Origin: Jeotgalibacillus marinus
Lineage (GTDB): Bacteria; Bacillota; Bacilli; Bacillales; Jeotgalibacillaceae
Direction of reading: 5' to 3'
Assembly (NCBI RefSeq): GCF_040801915.1
Contig: NZ_JBFMIA010000001.1
Coordinates: forward strand, 62,001 to 126,000
Length of the DNA stretch: 64,000 nucleotides
The stretch's first letter is position 1. Every line of letters begins with the position of its first letter. The position numbers and the translations under genes are program-made. Below are positions 53,355-62,215 of the stretch, piece by piece. The notes under the pieces are model-generated. The model was not told where the DNA came from. It did not search any database and saw nothing but the letters and a program-made list of their open reading frames with translations.

Positions 53355-53798
53355 ATGCTAAACGAAATCATTGGTGGTATTCAAATAGCAGACAAAGTCG
53401 AGAGTTGGCAAGACGCTATAGAATTAGCCGCCTCACCATTACTTCAAAAAGGCATGATCAAAGAGGATTATATTGATGCGATGATCACTAACATAAACAA
53501 ACTAGGTCCTTATGTAATCATTGCACCTCACGTAGCCATTCCACATGCTAGACCTGAAGATGGTGTGAATAAATTGGCCATGAGCTTATTAAAGTTAAAT
53601 CAACCAATTGCCTTTTCCGAAGAAGAACGACATCAAGCATCATTAATTTTCATATTGGCTGCAACCGATAACCAAACGCATTTAAAAGCATTATCACAAC
53701 TATCTACCATGCTGTCTGAAGAAGAAAATATTGATACGTTAATCAATGGGAAAACAATCGAAGACCTTCAAATTTTAATAGATAAGTATTCTGAATAA
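53355..53798 (+). CDS. ulaC: PTS EIIA, ascorbate/mannitol type
   Basis: Cytoplasmic phosphocarrier of 147 residues, family EIIA-2. The phosphorylated histidine is His64 in APHVAIPHARPEDGV. Passes phosphate from HPr to the EIIB next downstream. 17 bases after the regulator, with AAGGAG before it. Symbol by family and gene order, substrate not proven. Confidence 0.85.
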   Translation: MLNEIIGGIQIADKVESWQDAIELAASPLLQKGMIKEDYIDAMITNINKLGPYVIIAPHVAIPHARPEDGVNKLAMSLLKLNQPIAFSEEERHQASLIFILAATDNQTHLKALSQLSTMLSEEENIDTLINGKTIEDLQILIDKYSE

Positions 53799-53817
53799 AA
53801 AAACGGGGGAATGAAAA

Positions 53818-54093
53818 ATGAAGATATTAGTTGTTTGTGGAAATGGATTAGGAAGTAGTTTTATCGTTGAAATGAATGTAAAGAAAGCACTTAAAGAATT
53901 AAATATCGAGGCAGATGTTTCACATACAGACCTCGCAACTTCAAAAACTGAACCAGCAGATTACTATATAGGCTCCAAAGATATCATTGAAAATTTAGAT
54001 GATGGTAATAGAAAGATCATCCCACTCATCAATTTATTAAATCAACAAGAATTAATGGATGCCTTACAAAAGCAGATTATTGTGGAGGGGTAA
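53818..54093 (+). CDS. ulaB: PTS EIIB, ascorbate type
   Basis: 91 residues of the lactose/ascorbate EIIB fold with phosphocysteine Cys7 in VVCGNGLGSSFIVEMNV. Phosphorylates the incoming sugar acid. GGGGGAATG lies before its ATG, and the EIIC gene begins three bases after its stop. Confidence 0.88.
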   Translation: MKILVVCGNGLGSSFIVEMNVKKALKELNIEADVSHTDLATSKTEPADYYIGSKDIIENLDDGNRKIIPLINLLNQQELMDALQKQIIVEG

Positions 54094-54096
54094 TCA

Positions 54097-55359
54097 ATGG
54101 CTGATCTAATTATGAATGACATATTAGGAACGCCAGCAATCTTGGTAGGTCTATTCGCACTTCTTGGACTACTGTTGCAAAAGAAAAGCGCTGCAGACAC
54201 CGTTTCTGGTACATTAAAAACAATTATGGGATTTGTTATTCTAGGAGTCGGTGCAGGCGTCCTTATCTCCTCACTTGATTTCTTTTCACAAATGTTTGAA
54301 ACCGCCTTTAATATAAGGGGTGTCATCCCTAATAATGAAGCGGTTGTAGCCGTTGCTCAACAAACATTCGGTACAGAAACAGCAATGATTATGCTCTTTG
54401 GTATGGTAGCCAACATTGTCATTGCTCGTCTTACTCCATTTAAATATATTTTCTTAACTGGACATCACACCTTGTTTATGGCTTGTATGATCGCAGTCAT
54501 CTTAAGCACAGGTGGGATGAACGGGATTCCTTTAATCGTAACGGGGTCTCTTATCCTTGGGGCGCTAATGGTATTCTTCCCTGCCATACTACAACCGTAT
54601 ATGAGGGAGATCACAGGGAATGATGATATCGCACTTGGGCACTTTGGATCAATTGGATACTTTGTCTCAGGAACCATTGGTAAATATTTTGGAAACAAAG
54701 AAAAAACAACGGAAGACATTAAAGTACCAAAATCATTAGGATTCTTGCGTGATACGTCAGTTGCTGTATCCTTAACAATGGCCCTTCTATTCATCGTCGT
54801 AGCATTCTTTGCTGGCTCAACGTACATTGAAACACAATTAAGTGACGGGATGAACTTTATTATCTTTTCACTCATGCAAGCAATTACATTTGCTGCTGGA
54901 GTATATATTGTACTAGCAGGGGTTCGTCTACTTCTAGCTGAAATCGTACCAGCATTTAAAGGAATTGCAGATAAAATTGTACCAAACGCAAAACCAGCTC
55001 TAGATGCACCAATTGTATTCCCATTTGCACCGAATGCCGTCATCATTGGTTTCCTATCCAGCTTCATAGCAGGACTTGGCAGCATGTTTTTCCTACCTGC
55101 TGTTGGATTAGCGCTAATCGTACCAGGTCTGGTCCCTCACTTCTTCACAGGTGCAGCTGCCGGAGTATTCGGTAATGCCATGGGTGGACGCCGAGGTGCT
55201 ATACTTGGAGCAGTCACAAACGGAATTCTAATTAGCTTCCTACCCGCTCTACTATTACCAGTTCTAGGCTCAATAGGATTTGAAGGAACTACATTTGGGG
55301 ACTCTGACTTTGGTATTGTGGGGATTCTGTTGGGATGGTTTGTGAGTTTATTTTCATAA
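54097..55359 (+). CDS. ulaA: PTS EIIC, UlaA/SgaT family
   Basis: Membrane transport subunit, 420 residues, about eleven hydrophobic segments. Motifs of the ascorbate family: TPFKYIFLTGHHTLFMACM and GHFGSIGYFVSGTIGKYFG, then FFTGAAAGVFGNAMGGRRGA. It would take up L-ascorbate or a related sugar acid as the 6-phosphate. No UlaG lactonase or Ula D/E/F catabolic genes are in the window, so the true substrate is open. Ends at a strong terminator. Confidence 0.9.
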   Translation: MADLIMNDILGTPAILVGLFALLGLLLQKKSAADTVSGTLKTIMGFVILGVGAGVLISSLDFFSQMFETAFNIRGVIPNNEAVVAVAQQTFGTETAMIMLFGMVANIVIARLTPFKYIFLTGHHTLFMACMIAVILSTGGMNGIPLIVTGSLILGALMVFFPAILQPYMREITGNDDIALGHFGSIGYFVSGTIGKYFGNKEKTTEDIKVPKSLGFLRDTSVAVSLTMALLFIVVAFFAGSTYIETQLSDGMNFIIFSLMQAITFAAGVYIVLAGVRLLLAEIVPAFKGIADKIVPNAKPALDAPIVFPFAPNAVIIGFLSSFIAGLGSMFFLPAVGLALIVPGLVPHFFTGAAAGVFGNAMGGRRGAILGAVTNGILISFLPALLLPVLGSIGFEGTTFGDSDFGIVGILLGWFVSLFS

Positions 55360-55369
55360 AATAGCGTTT

Positions 55370-55409
55370 GTAAAGCCTACTCAGTCATTTGAGTAGGCTT
55401 TACCTTTTT
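55370..55409. terminator. Terminator between ulaA and yqjQ
   Basis: Perfect 14-bp arms GTAAAGCCTACTCA / TGAGTAGGCTTTAC with a six-base loop; TTTTT follows on the plus strand. The flanking genes converge. Confidence 0.9.
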
Positions 55410-55443
55410 GTTACCTCTATGAGCGAGGATACTGCCATCGCTA

Positions 55444-56238
55444 TTATTTCTGATTAAACCCTTTCTTACCTAATGTTTCAACCACACCAGGGAACACGGC
55501 GTGCATCTTTGAAATGATATTCATCCATTGTGGCAAGTTGATTTCTCTTCGTCTTGTAAAAAGGGCATCTACCGTTTTTGTTGCGACAGCTTCAGGGTCA
55601 AGCATCCATCGTTTCACGCTTTCTGCATATTTACCAGAGTCATCTGCTTGATCAAAAAAAGCCGTATTAATTGGTCCTGGATTAACTGTTGTGACCAAAA
55701 TGCCATCATCAGCCACTTCCATTCGCAAACTATTTGAAAAGCCAATGACCGCGTGTTTTGTTGCTGAATAAATACTTGATTTAGGTGTAGCAAGTTTTCC
55801 CGCCTGAGACGCAATATTGATAATATGACCGCTCCCACGCTTTTTCATTGAAGGAATGACTGCTTGAGAAAGTGTCATCAACGCGATGACATTGACATCA
55901 AACATCGCCTTAATGGTCTTGTTAGGTGTGTAATTTAACTTCTCAAAAAGCCCAAAACCAGCGTTGTTAATTAATGCGTCAATTGCTCCAACCTCTTTTT
56001 CCACTTTACTTATCAATGCAGGAATCGACCCAACTTCTCCTAAATCAAATGGATAAGCGCGTACCTCTTCCGCTCCAAGGGTCCCACAGCACTCAACTAC
56101 AGCTGCTAACCGATCCTGGTTACGTCCGATTAAAATAATCGACGCCCCATTTTCCGCACATTTCTTCGCTAGTTCTCCTCCAAGACCACTCGAAGCACCT
56201 GTTATCAGTATTGTTTTACCTTTTAAGTTCTTTCTCAT
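55444..56238 (-). CDS. yqjQ: Short-chain dehydrogenase YqjQ-like
   Basis: NAD(P)-dependent oxidoreductase of 264 residues: cofactor motif TGASSGLGGELA (about 14-25), LINNAGFGLFEK, catalytic Ser in IINIASQAGK and Tyr/Lys in SSIYSATKHAVIGFS. Substrate unknown. The ATG at 56236-56238 follows AAGGAG located in the end of yqjP; the two genes are coupled, as in B. subtilis. Confidence 0.92.
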   Translation of the reverse strand: MRKNLKGKTILITGASSGLGGELAKKCAENGASIILIGRNQDRLAAVVECCGTLGAEEVRAYPFDLGEVGSIPALISKVEKEVGAIDALINNAGFGLFEKLNYTPNKTIKAMFDVNVIALMTLSQAVIPSMKKRGSGHIINIASQAGKLATPKSSIYSATKHAVIGFSNSLRMEVADDGILVTTVNPGPINTAFFDQADDSGKYAESVKRWMLDPEAVATKTVDALFTRRREINLPQWMNIISKMHAVFPGVVETLGKKGFNQK

Positions 56239-56242
56239 ATCC

Positions 56243-57220
56243 TTACTCCTTTGTGTTTGCCAGCGCACGATAAACGACAGCATCTCCTATCAAATCTACT
56301 TGTTCAATTTCCCCAATGGAAAGTAAATAATCAATCTGCGCCATCGTTTCTGAAAGTGTCAGACCTAGCTGCTTGCGGTACACACTAGGAAATAGTGCCA
56401 CACAAAGCTCAAATGCAGTGGCCTCTTTTTCTATAAGTAGTTGTTTTACATAACATGCACGTTCATGTTGCTTTTTTAAACGCTGATGAATTAACGTATG
56501 GGCATTTTCCACAACAGGACCATGACCTGGCAACACAGACGAAATCGGCAAATCAAGTAGCTTTTTCAATGATTCATTGTATTGAAGTTGTGGAATTGGT
56601 CGCTCTTCTTGTGGACTGAAAGGCGGTTCGATCAGCGGATTTGAGGAAACCTTCGCTAACAGCATATCGCCACCAATTAGTAGCCCATCACGTTCTCGAA
56701 ATAGCGAAATATGACCTTGGGCATGACCAGGTGTTTCAATCACCTTCCACTCTCGAGCTCCTGGCACAAAATCGTGAGGGGCTACGGTCTTGTCGAGTCC
56801 CCGTTGACCAAGTGCTTGAAGTGGTTCTCTCATTTTTTCAATCAATACAAAATACGCTTCTGGAACACCAATTTCTTTAAATGATGTTTCATAAAAAGTA
56901 TCATGCATTTCCATAAACGCATCTTCCCGAACGAGAAATCGATTCGTTTCCGCAGCACCGAGAACAACTGCCTGATCAAATCGATCAATGAGACCCGCAT
57001 GATCTGGATGGTGGTGAGTTAAGACGATTTGTTTTATATCTTCCGGGGCAATTCCTAACTCTTTCAATTGACCTTCAAGGGATAGCCATGCTTCTTTCGT
57101 TTTAGGTCCTGTATCAACAAGTGTTAATTTTTCCTCTTTAATAACATATACATGCACGTCCCCCACTACAAACGGTGTTGGGATTGTAAGTTGAGCAATT
57201 CCATTATACCATTGAACCAT
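56243..57220 (-). CDS. yqjP: Metallo-beta-lactamase-fold hydrolase YqjP-like
   Basis: 325 residues. Metal ligands in IVLTHHHPDHAGLID (HxHxDH), IETPGHAQGHISLF and VLPGHGPVVE; a C-terminal helical domain of about 80 residues. Hydrolytic substrate unknown. GGAGGTC before the ATG. Divergent from the proI T-box region, where both promoters lie. Confidence 0.92.
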   Translation of the reverse strand: MVQWYNGIAQLTIPTPFVVGDVHVYVIKEEKLTLVDTGPKTKEAWLSLEGQLKELGIAPEDIKQIVLTHHHPDHAGLIDRFDQAVVLGAAETNRFLVREDAFMEMHDTFYETSFKEIGVPEAYFVLIEKMREPLQALGQRGLDKTVAPHDFVPGAREWKVIETPGHAQGHISLFRERDGLLIGGDMLLAKVSSNPLIEPPFSPQEERPIPQLQYNESLKKLLDLPISSVLPGHGPVVENAHTLIHQRLKKQHERACYVKQLLIEKEATAFELCVALFPSVYRKQLGLTLSETMAQIDYLLSIGEIEQVDLIGDAVVYRALANTKE

Positions 57221-57310
57221 ACGATGACCTCCTCTTAAAATGAATGTTCATTCACTTTCTTTAAGTGTAGCCTTTTTCCTATAAAAAGTCGATCACCCAT
57301 TCTAAAAAAC

Positions 57311-57339
57311 TGGACAGAAGACATCACAGTCCGCATAAT
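57311..57339 (+). promoter_or_regulatory. Promoter of proI T-box leader
   Basis: TGGACA, 17-base spacer, CATAAT: five of six matches to each sigma-A element. It precedes the T-box leader by about 50 bases. Confidence 0.5.
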
Positions 57340-57359
57340 CGCATATAATTAAACCATAG

Positions 57360-57590
57360 ACAAATGCAATGATAAGGACTAGTACATGAAGGAGAAACGT
57401 CAGAGAGCGGAGTTCATAGGCTGTAAAACTCCGTCGCCCACTCCCCATTGAACCTACCTTTGAGTGGCAGAAAAACCTGCCCGTCTTCCCTCGTTACGGG
57501 CAATGAAGTGTGCTGGATTTTTCAGCAAAACTAGGTGGTACCACGGAAGCAATCCTTTCGTCCTTGTTACAGGATGATTGGGTTTTTTTA
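57360..57590 (+). promoter_or_regulatory. T-box riboswitch, proline (proI leader)
   Basis: tRNA-sensing leader. The conserved T-box AGGTGGTACCACGG is at 57533-57546. Stem I holds GAACCTACCTTTGAGTGG; the likely specifier is CCT (57453-57455), a proline codon, followed by A as usual. The terminator AATCCTTTCGTCCT / AGGATGATTGGGTT plus TTTTT ends at about 57590. Uncharged tRNA-Pro would stabilise the antiterminator and switch on proI, as in B. subtilis. Also accounts for most of the 392-base gap. Confidence 0.9.
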
Positions 57591-57612
57591 TGTTTAAAAG
57601 GAGGAGTTTAAT

Positions 57613-58443
57613 ATGAAGATCCTATTCGTAGGCGCAGGTTCAATCGCAGAAGCAATGATTCAAGGAATCGTTCAAGCTCCGAATTTAAACAAACTCGATA
57701 TGTGGGTAACAAATCGTTCGAACCGTGAACGTTTAGATACGCTTCAACATAAATACAGCGTTCAAATTAGCTATGACCTTAGAGCATTACTGTCAGGTGC
57801 TGATGTAATCATTCTTGCTATGAAGCCAAAAGATGCAAGAGATGCTATGAAAGACATCCACCAATATCTTACTAAAGATCAGCTTGTCATCTCCGTATTA
57901 GCTGGTTTGTCACTCCAATTTATAAATCGTATGTTAGGTGAAACGATTGCCATTGCACGAGCGATGCCAAATACGTCTGCAACCATTCTACAATCGGCAA
58001 CTGGATTATCCTTTAACGAGTATGTAACAACAGAGCAACAAGGAATCGTACGATCTATTTTCTCAAGCATCGGCACGGTTACGGTCGTAGATGAGCAGCA
58101 GCTTGATTTAGTGACGGGATTGTCAGGAAGCGGCCCAGCGTATATCTATTACGTCGCTGAAGCAATGGAACAAGCAGCAGTAGAGCTTGGTTTAACTGCT
58201 GAAGAAGCTAAACGATTCATTCTACAGACACTCACTGGTGCATCAAAAATGCTGGAAGCAACAAACAAACCGCCATACGTTCTACGACAAGCCATCACTA
58301 GCGCTGGAGGTACAACAGAAGCCGGCATCAAAAAGCTCGATCGATACCACACAAAAGAAGCGTTCAAAGCCTGCATTAAAGAAGCAACCGAACATTCTGG
58401 CAGATTACGTTCACAGTTTGAACACAATGAGCCTACCGACTGA
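57613..58443 (+). CDS. proI: Pyrroline-5-carboxylate reductase ProI
   Basis: NADPH enzyme making L-proline from pyrroline-5-carboxylate. 276 residues: Rossmann motif FVGAGSIAEAMIQGI, the P5CR signature RAMPNTSATI in the middle and the C-terminal VTGLSGSGPAYIYYVAEAM and SAGGTTEAGIKKLD. GGAGGAG before the ATG, controlled by the T-box upstream. Confidence 0.95.
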   Translation: MKILFVGAGSIAEAMIQGIVQAPNLNKLDMWVTNRSNRERLDTLQHKYSVQISYDLRALLSGADVIILAMKPKDARDAMKDIHQYLTKDQLVISVLAGLSLQFINRMLGETIAIARAMPNTSATILQSATGLSFNEYVTTEQQGIVRSIFSSIGTVTVVDEQQLDLVTGLSGSGPAYIYYVAEAMEQAAVELGLTAEEAKRFILQTLTGASKMLEATNKPPYVLRQAITSAGGTTEAGIKKLDRYHTKEAFKACIKEATEHSGRLRSQFEHNEPTD

Positions 58444-58612
58444 GCATGCTAGTTGCCGAGTGTCGTTTGTACGAGACGGCATAAAGTAGCAAGGAACTAT
58501 TTATCGATTAAAAGAATTGAAAAATACACAAATAAGTGCAAATCTTTTTGTTCTCCAGAAACCGCTTGCTATACTATTTAGGAAATCTAAAGAATATAGG
58601 AGGCATTAATTT

Positions 58613-59629
58613 ATGACAACTGCTTTATTTTCTCCTTATACAATAAAGGATGTAACATTTAACAATCGCATTGTTATGGCACCGATGTGTATGTATTCAA
58701 GTCACAATCAAGATGGTCGCGTGGAAAATTGGCATAAGACACACTATACAACACGTGCAGTTGGCCAAGTAGGATTAATTGTGCTTGAAGCAACCGCTGT
58801 TACGCCACAAGGTCGTATCTCAAATGAAGATCTTGGCATTTGGAGCGATGATCATATTGACGGTTTAAAAGAACTTGTTTCTTTGCTAAAAGAACAAAAT
58901 ACAAAAACAGGTATCCAACTTGCACACGCCGGTAGAAAATCAATGACAGATGGTGACATTATTGCCCCTTCTGCCATCGCTTTTAATGACCAAATGAAAA
59001 CGCCTATTGAAATGACAAAAAAAGATATTCAAGATACGATTGAAGCGTTTCGTCAAGGAGCAAGACGTGCAAAAGAAGCTGGCTTTGATGTCATCGAATT
59101 ACATGGTGCTCATGGCTATTTAATCAATGAATTTTTATCCCCGCTTTCTAATCGTCGTGAAGATGAATACGGTGGCTCTGCTGAAAATCGCTATCGATTA
59201 TTAAGAGAAACGATTGATGCCGTGAAACAAGAGTGGGAGGGTCCATTATTTGTTCGCATATCTGCATATGATTACGACAAAAATGGATTAACTGCCGAAG
59301 ATTACGTGCCTTTTGCAAAATGGATGAAAGAACAAGGTGTCGATTTAATCGATGTGAGCTCTGGGGCAGTTGTTCCTGCTAGAATTCACGCATACCCTGG
59401 TTATCAAGTCCCCTTCGCGGAAACCATTCGAGAAGGTGCTGACATTCCAGTAGGAGCTGTTGGACTTATCACTTCCGGTATTCAAGCAGAAGAAATTTTA
59501 CAAAATGAGCGAGCAGATTTTATTTTCTTAGCAAGAGAGTTGTTAAGAGACCCTTACTGGCCAAGAACTGCGGCAGAAGAATTGAATGAAGAGATTGAAT
59601 CACCGAAGCAATACGAGCGTGGTTGGTAG
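58613..59629 (+). CDS. namA: NADPH dehydrogenase NamA (YqjM, OYE)
   Basis: Old-yellow-enzyme flavoprotein, 338 residues. Matches YqjM: Cys26 and Tyr28 in MAPMCMYSS tune the FMN; the substrate-binding pair is in IQLAHAGRK; YLINEFLSPLSNRREDEYGG and GAVGLITSG follow. Reduces electrophilic alkenes and helps in oxidative-stress defence. AGGAGG site. Own terminator downstream. Confidence 0.96.
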   Translation: MTTALFSPYTIKDVTFNNRIVMAPMCMYSSHNQDGRVENWHKTHYTTRAVGQVGLIVLEATAVTPQGRISNEDLGIWSDDHIDGLKELVSLLKEQNTKTGIQLAHAGRKSMTDGDIIAPSAIAFNDQMKTPIEMTKKDIQDTIEAFRQGARRAKEAGFDVIELHGAHGYLINEFLSPLSNRREDEYGGSAENRYRLLRETIDAVKQEWEGPLFVRISAYDYDKNGLTAEDYVPFAKWMKEQGVDLIDVSSGAVVPARIHAYPGYQVPFAETIREGADIPVGAVGLITSGIQAEEILQNERADFIFLARELLRDPYWPRTAAEELNEEIESPKQYERGW

Positions 59630-59674
59630 TCATGAGTTATGTACGTTTGATAGTCAAGGCTTAAACAAATAAAA

Positions 59675-59708
59675 AATAGGACGGCTCAGAATTTCAGCCG
59701 TCCTTATT
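59675..59708 (+). terminator. Terminator of namA
   Basis: AATAGGACGGCT / AGCCGTCCTTATT stem with a nine-base loop and T-rich tail. The next 210 bases to amj hold no gene. Confidence 0.85.
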
Positions 59709-59921
59709 TCTTCCTATTAAATTCTTCCTCGTTAACGTCTTTCGTTTTTAATTTTTTGCATGATTTATACTTCGTTGATACTAACATTTTCAGTTTCTTA
59801 AGAAACCTCTCAACTGCATAAAAAAGAATTTTTTCTTCAAAGACCTATTTCCTGGAAATTATCAACCTTCTTCTGGCACGATAGTACCCCTTTGTTCATA
59901 ATCACCAAACTTCTAAGACAC

Positions 59922-60737
59922 CTATACAATAAATTTAGTAAGCCAAGCTACATACTTTGCACCAGGTATAAACAACACTTGTGCAAATAGTGTTCCTAAT
60001 AATCTTGAAGTAATCATCAATAATGAAATGCTCTTAAGTGTAAGATAACTTCCCCTTTGATTTACAACATCATCAGCAAGTACGGAGATTTTTGGGTCAA
60101 TAAATATAACAAGCAGAATCGTGGCTACACCATTTATTAGACCTGAAGCCATAATAGCTGTTGTAGCTTTATCTGGAACCAATAAAGCAGCATATAATGC
60201 TGACAATACTCCAATTGTATATATTGCAGTTATTATCAAATTTACTAAGAATAAGTTTATAGGAATATCTTCAATATTAATATTCTTCAAATAAGACAAC
60301 TTAGGTAAACTAAAATGTTTTACCCCTCTCCTTATAAATTCAAAGGTCATTCCCTTCTTAATCAAAGCAGGAACAGACCCTTTTTCTTCGGATAAATGAA
60401 TGATAGCTCTTGAAAATAAGGCGATAAATGTAGGTAGTAAAACGATCCCAAATAAGGTACCTAACGTTGATGCACCAATAAGGACTCTAAATTGATTTTC
60501 TACAAATTCTAAAGTGTTCTCTGTCGGAGCAGAATCTATAAGGCTCCCTGTAAAAGGCTGTTGCATCATATTAGCTAACCGTGAAACAATGACCATTATA
60601 TTAAACAGAGACAAAGCCGAAGCAATCATTCTTACCCTTGCCCCCGACAACCTCACAGCATAAGCAAGTGTCTCGACTGAATGAATAAGAAATAAGAAAA
60701 AGAATATAAATAATAAATTTACCGTTAAAAAATCCAA
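59922..60737 (-). CDS. amj: Lipid II flippase Amj
   Basis: 271-residue polytopic membrane protein (about six to eight segments). Matches the Amj/YdaH family (DUF2837): FLIHSVETLAYAVRLSGARV at the start, QQPFTGSLIDSAP, and the end VLFIPGAKYVAWL. In B. subtilis Amj is the alternate flippase to MurJ and is induced by cell-envelope stress. TTG start after GTAGGT. Not part of the B. subtilis rnz neighbourhood, so relocated. Confidence 0.88.
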   Translation of the reverse strand: MDFLTVNLLFIFFFLFLIHSVETLAYAVRLSGARVRMIASALSLFNIMVIVSRLANMMQQPFTGSLIDSAPTENTLEFVENQFRVLIGASTLGTLFGIVLLPTFIALFSRAIIHLSEEKGSVPALIKKGMTFEFIRRGVKHFSLPKLSYLKNINIEDIPINLFLVNLIITAIYTIGVLSALYAALLVPDKATTAIMASGLINGVATILLVIFIDPKISVLADDVVNQRGSYLTLKSISLLMITSRLLGTLFAQVLFIPGAKYVAWLTKFIV

Positions 60738-60870
60738 ATTAAGTACCTACTCTTATTTTTATTTAACACCCTAATATTACCACGATTAGAAGGTAAGCCG
60801 AATATATTTTTCAAAATCACAAAGAGAAATCTAGCCATTAAATCTCATAAGAAAAGAATTAAATTAATTT

Positions 60871-60911
60871 AAAAATCGTGAAACTGTTGATTCGACAGTT
60901 TCACGATTTTT
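60871..60911 (-). terminator. rnz terminator overlapping its stop codon
   Basis: Perfect 17-bp arms AAAAATCGTGAAACTGT and complement with a seven-base loop. The rnz TGA (60901-60903) is inside the stem. Confidence 0.85.
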
Positions 60912-61833
60912 CGTTTACGGATGAAATAACCGTTTCAAGCAAGTCATACGCCACATGACTATTAGGGAAAATAGCTCTCGCTTCTTTCTCTAAACGATCT
61001 GCGTCCTCTAGTGTGTAACGTGAACTTATGTGAGTTAACCAAAGTTCTTTTACCCCTGCTTTTTTTGCGACCAATGCGGCTTGTGACGTGGTAGAATGAA
61101 AATATTCATACGCCATTTCTTCACTATTTTGTTCAAAAGTTGCTTCGTGAATGAGTACATCTGCTCCGTCTGCAAGTTCGAAAGCGGATTGACATAGGCG
61201 TGTATCCCCAAGAATTGTCACAATCAACCCTTTTTTATCTTCACCAAGAAAATCTTCTCCGTTTAGCGTCTTTCCTTCGCATTCGACCACTCGCTTCATT
61301 TTAAGCTGCTGATAAACAGGACCAGGAGGAATTCCCAAATCACGAAGCTTTTCCACTTGCAGTTCACCTGGTCGATCTTTTTCTTTCACACGGTACCCAA
61401 ATGAATCAATCCCGTGATCAAGTTTTCTTACTTCGATCGTACAATCATCTTCTTCAATGATCGTTCCATCTTCTATTTCAACAACATTTAACTCATATTT
61501 TACATAAGTTGCACTGACTTGAAGTGTTGTTTGGACAAATTGTTCGATTCCTTTAGGTCCGTAAACAGTTAAAGGCTCTGTTCCACCTTGAAACGAACGA
61601 CTCCCAAGAAGACCTGGCAGACCATAGATGTGATCCCCATGGAGGTGGCTAATAAATATTTTTTCTATTCGTCGAGGCTTAATTGTTGTATATAGAATTT
61701 GCTGTTGAGTCGCTTCTCCACAATCAAAAAGCCATACGGCCCCTTGTTTATTCATACGTTTTAATGCAATTGATGTAACGTTCCGATGTTTAGCTGGCAC
61801 GCCAGCCCCAGTTCCTAAAAATTGTAGTTGCAT
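60901..61833 (-). CDS. rnz: Ribonuclease Z
   Basis: Zinc endonuclease that matures tRNA 3' ends. 310 residues; metallo-beta-lactamase fold with His63, His65, Asp67 and His68 in ISHLHGDHIYGLPG, later LGDTRLC and the end WLTHISSRYT. Long form without fusion. No strong ribosome site beyond GGAGGTGC near the ATG. Near zwf, as in B. subtilis. Confidence 0.96.
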   Translation of the reverse strand: MQLQFLGTGAGVPAKHRNVTSIALKRMNKQGAVWLFDCGEATQQQILYTTIKPRRIEKIFISHLHGDHIYGLPGLLGSRSFQGGTEPLTVYGPKGIEQFVQTTLQVSATYVKYELNVVEIEDGTIIEEDDCTIEVRKLDHGIDSFGYRVKEKDRPGELQVEKLRDLGIPPGPVYQQLKMKRVVECEGKTLNGEDFLGEDKKGLIVTILGDTRLCQSAFELADGADVLIHEATFEQNSEEMAYEYFHSTTSQAALVAKKAGVKELWLTHISSRYTLEDADRLEKEARAIFPNSHVAYDLLETVISSVNEKS

Positions 61834-62215
61834 TGTACAAGCACCTCCACTCGAGCAACATCATACCACATTTTCAAAATTTTTGACGCTTTAATCCTTC
61901 TTGCAGGAGTATTTTTTGAGTTTTTGTTCATATTGACAAGTACACGGAAAATATGACGACAAACCTACTATTCCCATCAGCAGAATTTCGAAGTCACAAA
62001 ATGGCATAATTGGTTACACATCTTAGCATTTTTTCATCCATATCTCCTTACGTACTATAAAAGCCATTTGAATTTCAAATAATTTATATCATTTCTTTAA
62101 TGATGTTGCATAACTGTTGCATATCAGCCATCTCATCTATACAATCTAGATAATGTGATTTTAGTTTTTTCGACAAATTACTAGCTTGAACAACAATAGA
62201 AGTGAGGTTCTTATC
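61834..62215. other. Divergent promoter region, rnz and zwf
   Basis: 382 bases without a gene. It holds the zwf promoter at 62117-62145 and TTGCATA twice in tandem (62106-62112 and 62117-62123). A TTGACA near 61934 has no clear -10. Confidence 0.45.
62117..62145 (+). promoter_or_regulatory. Promoter of zwf
   Basis: TTGCAT, 17-base spacer, TACAAT; four to five matches in each sigma-A element with ideal spacing, about 70 bases before the GTG start. Confidence 0.5.
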
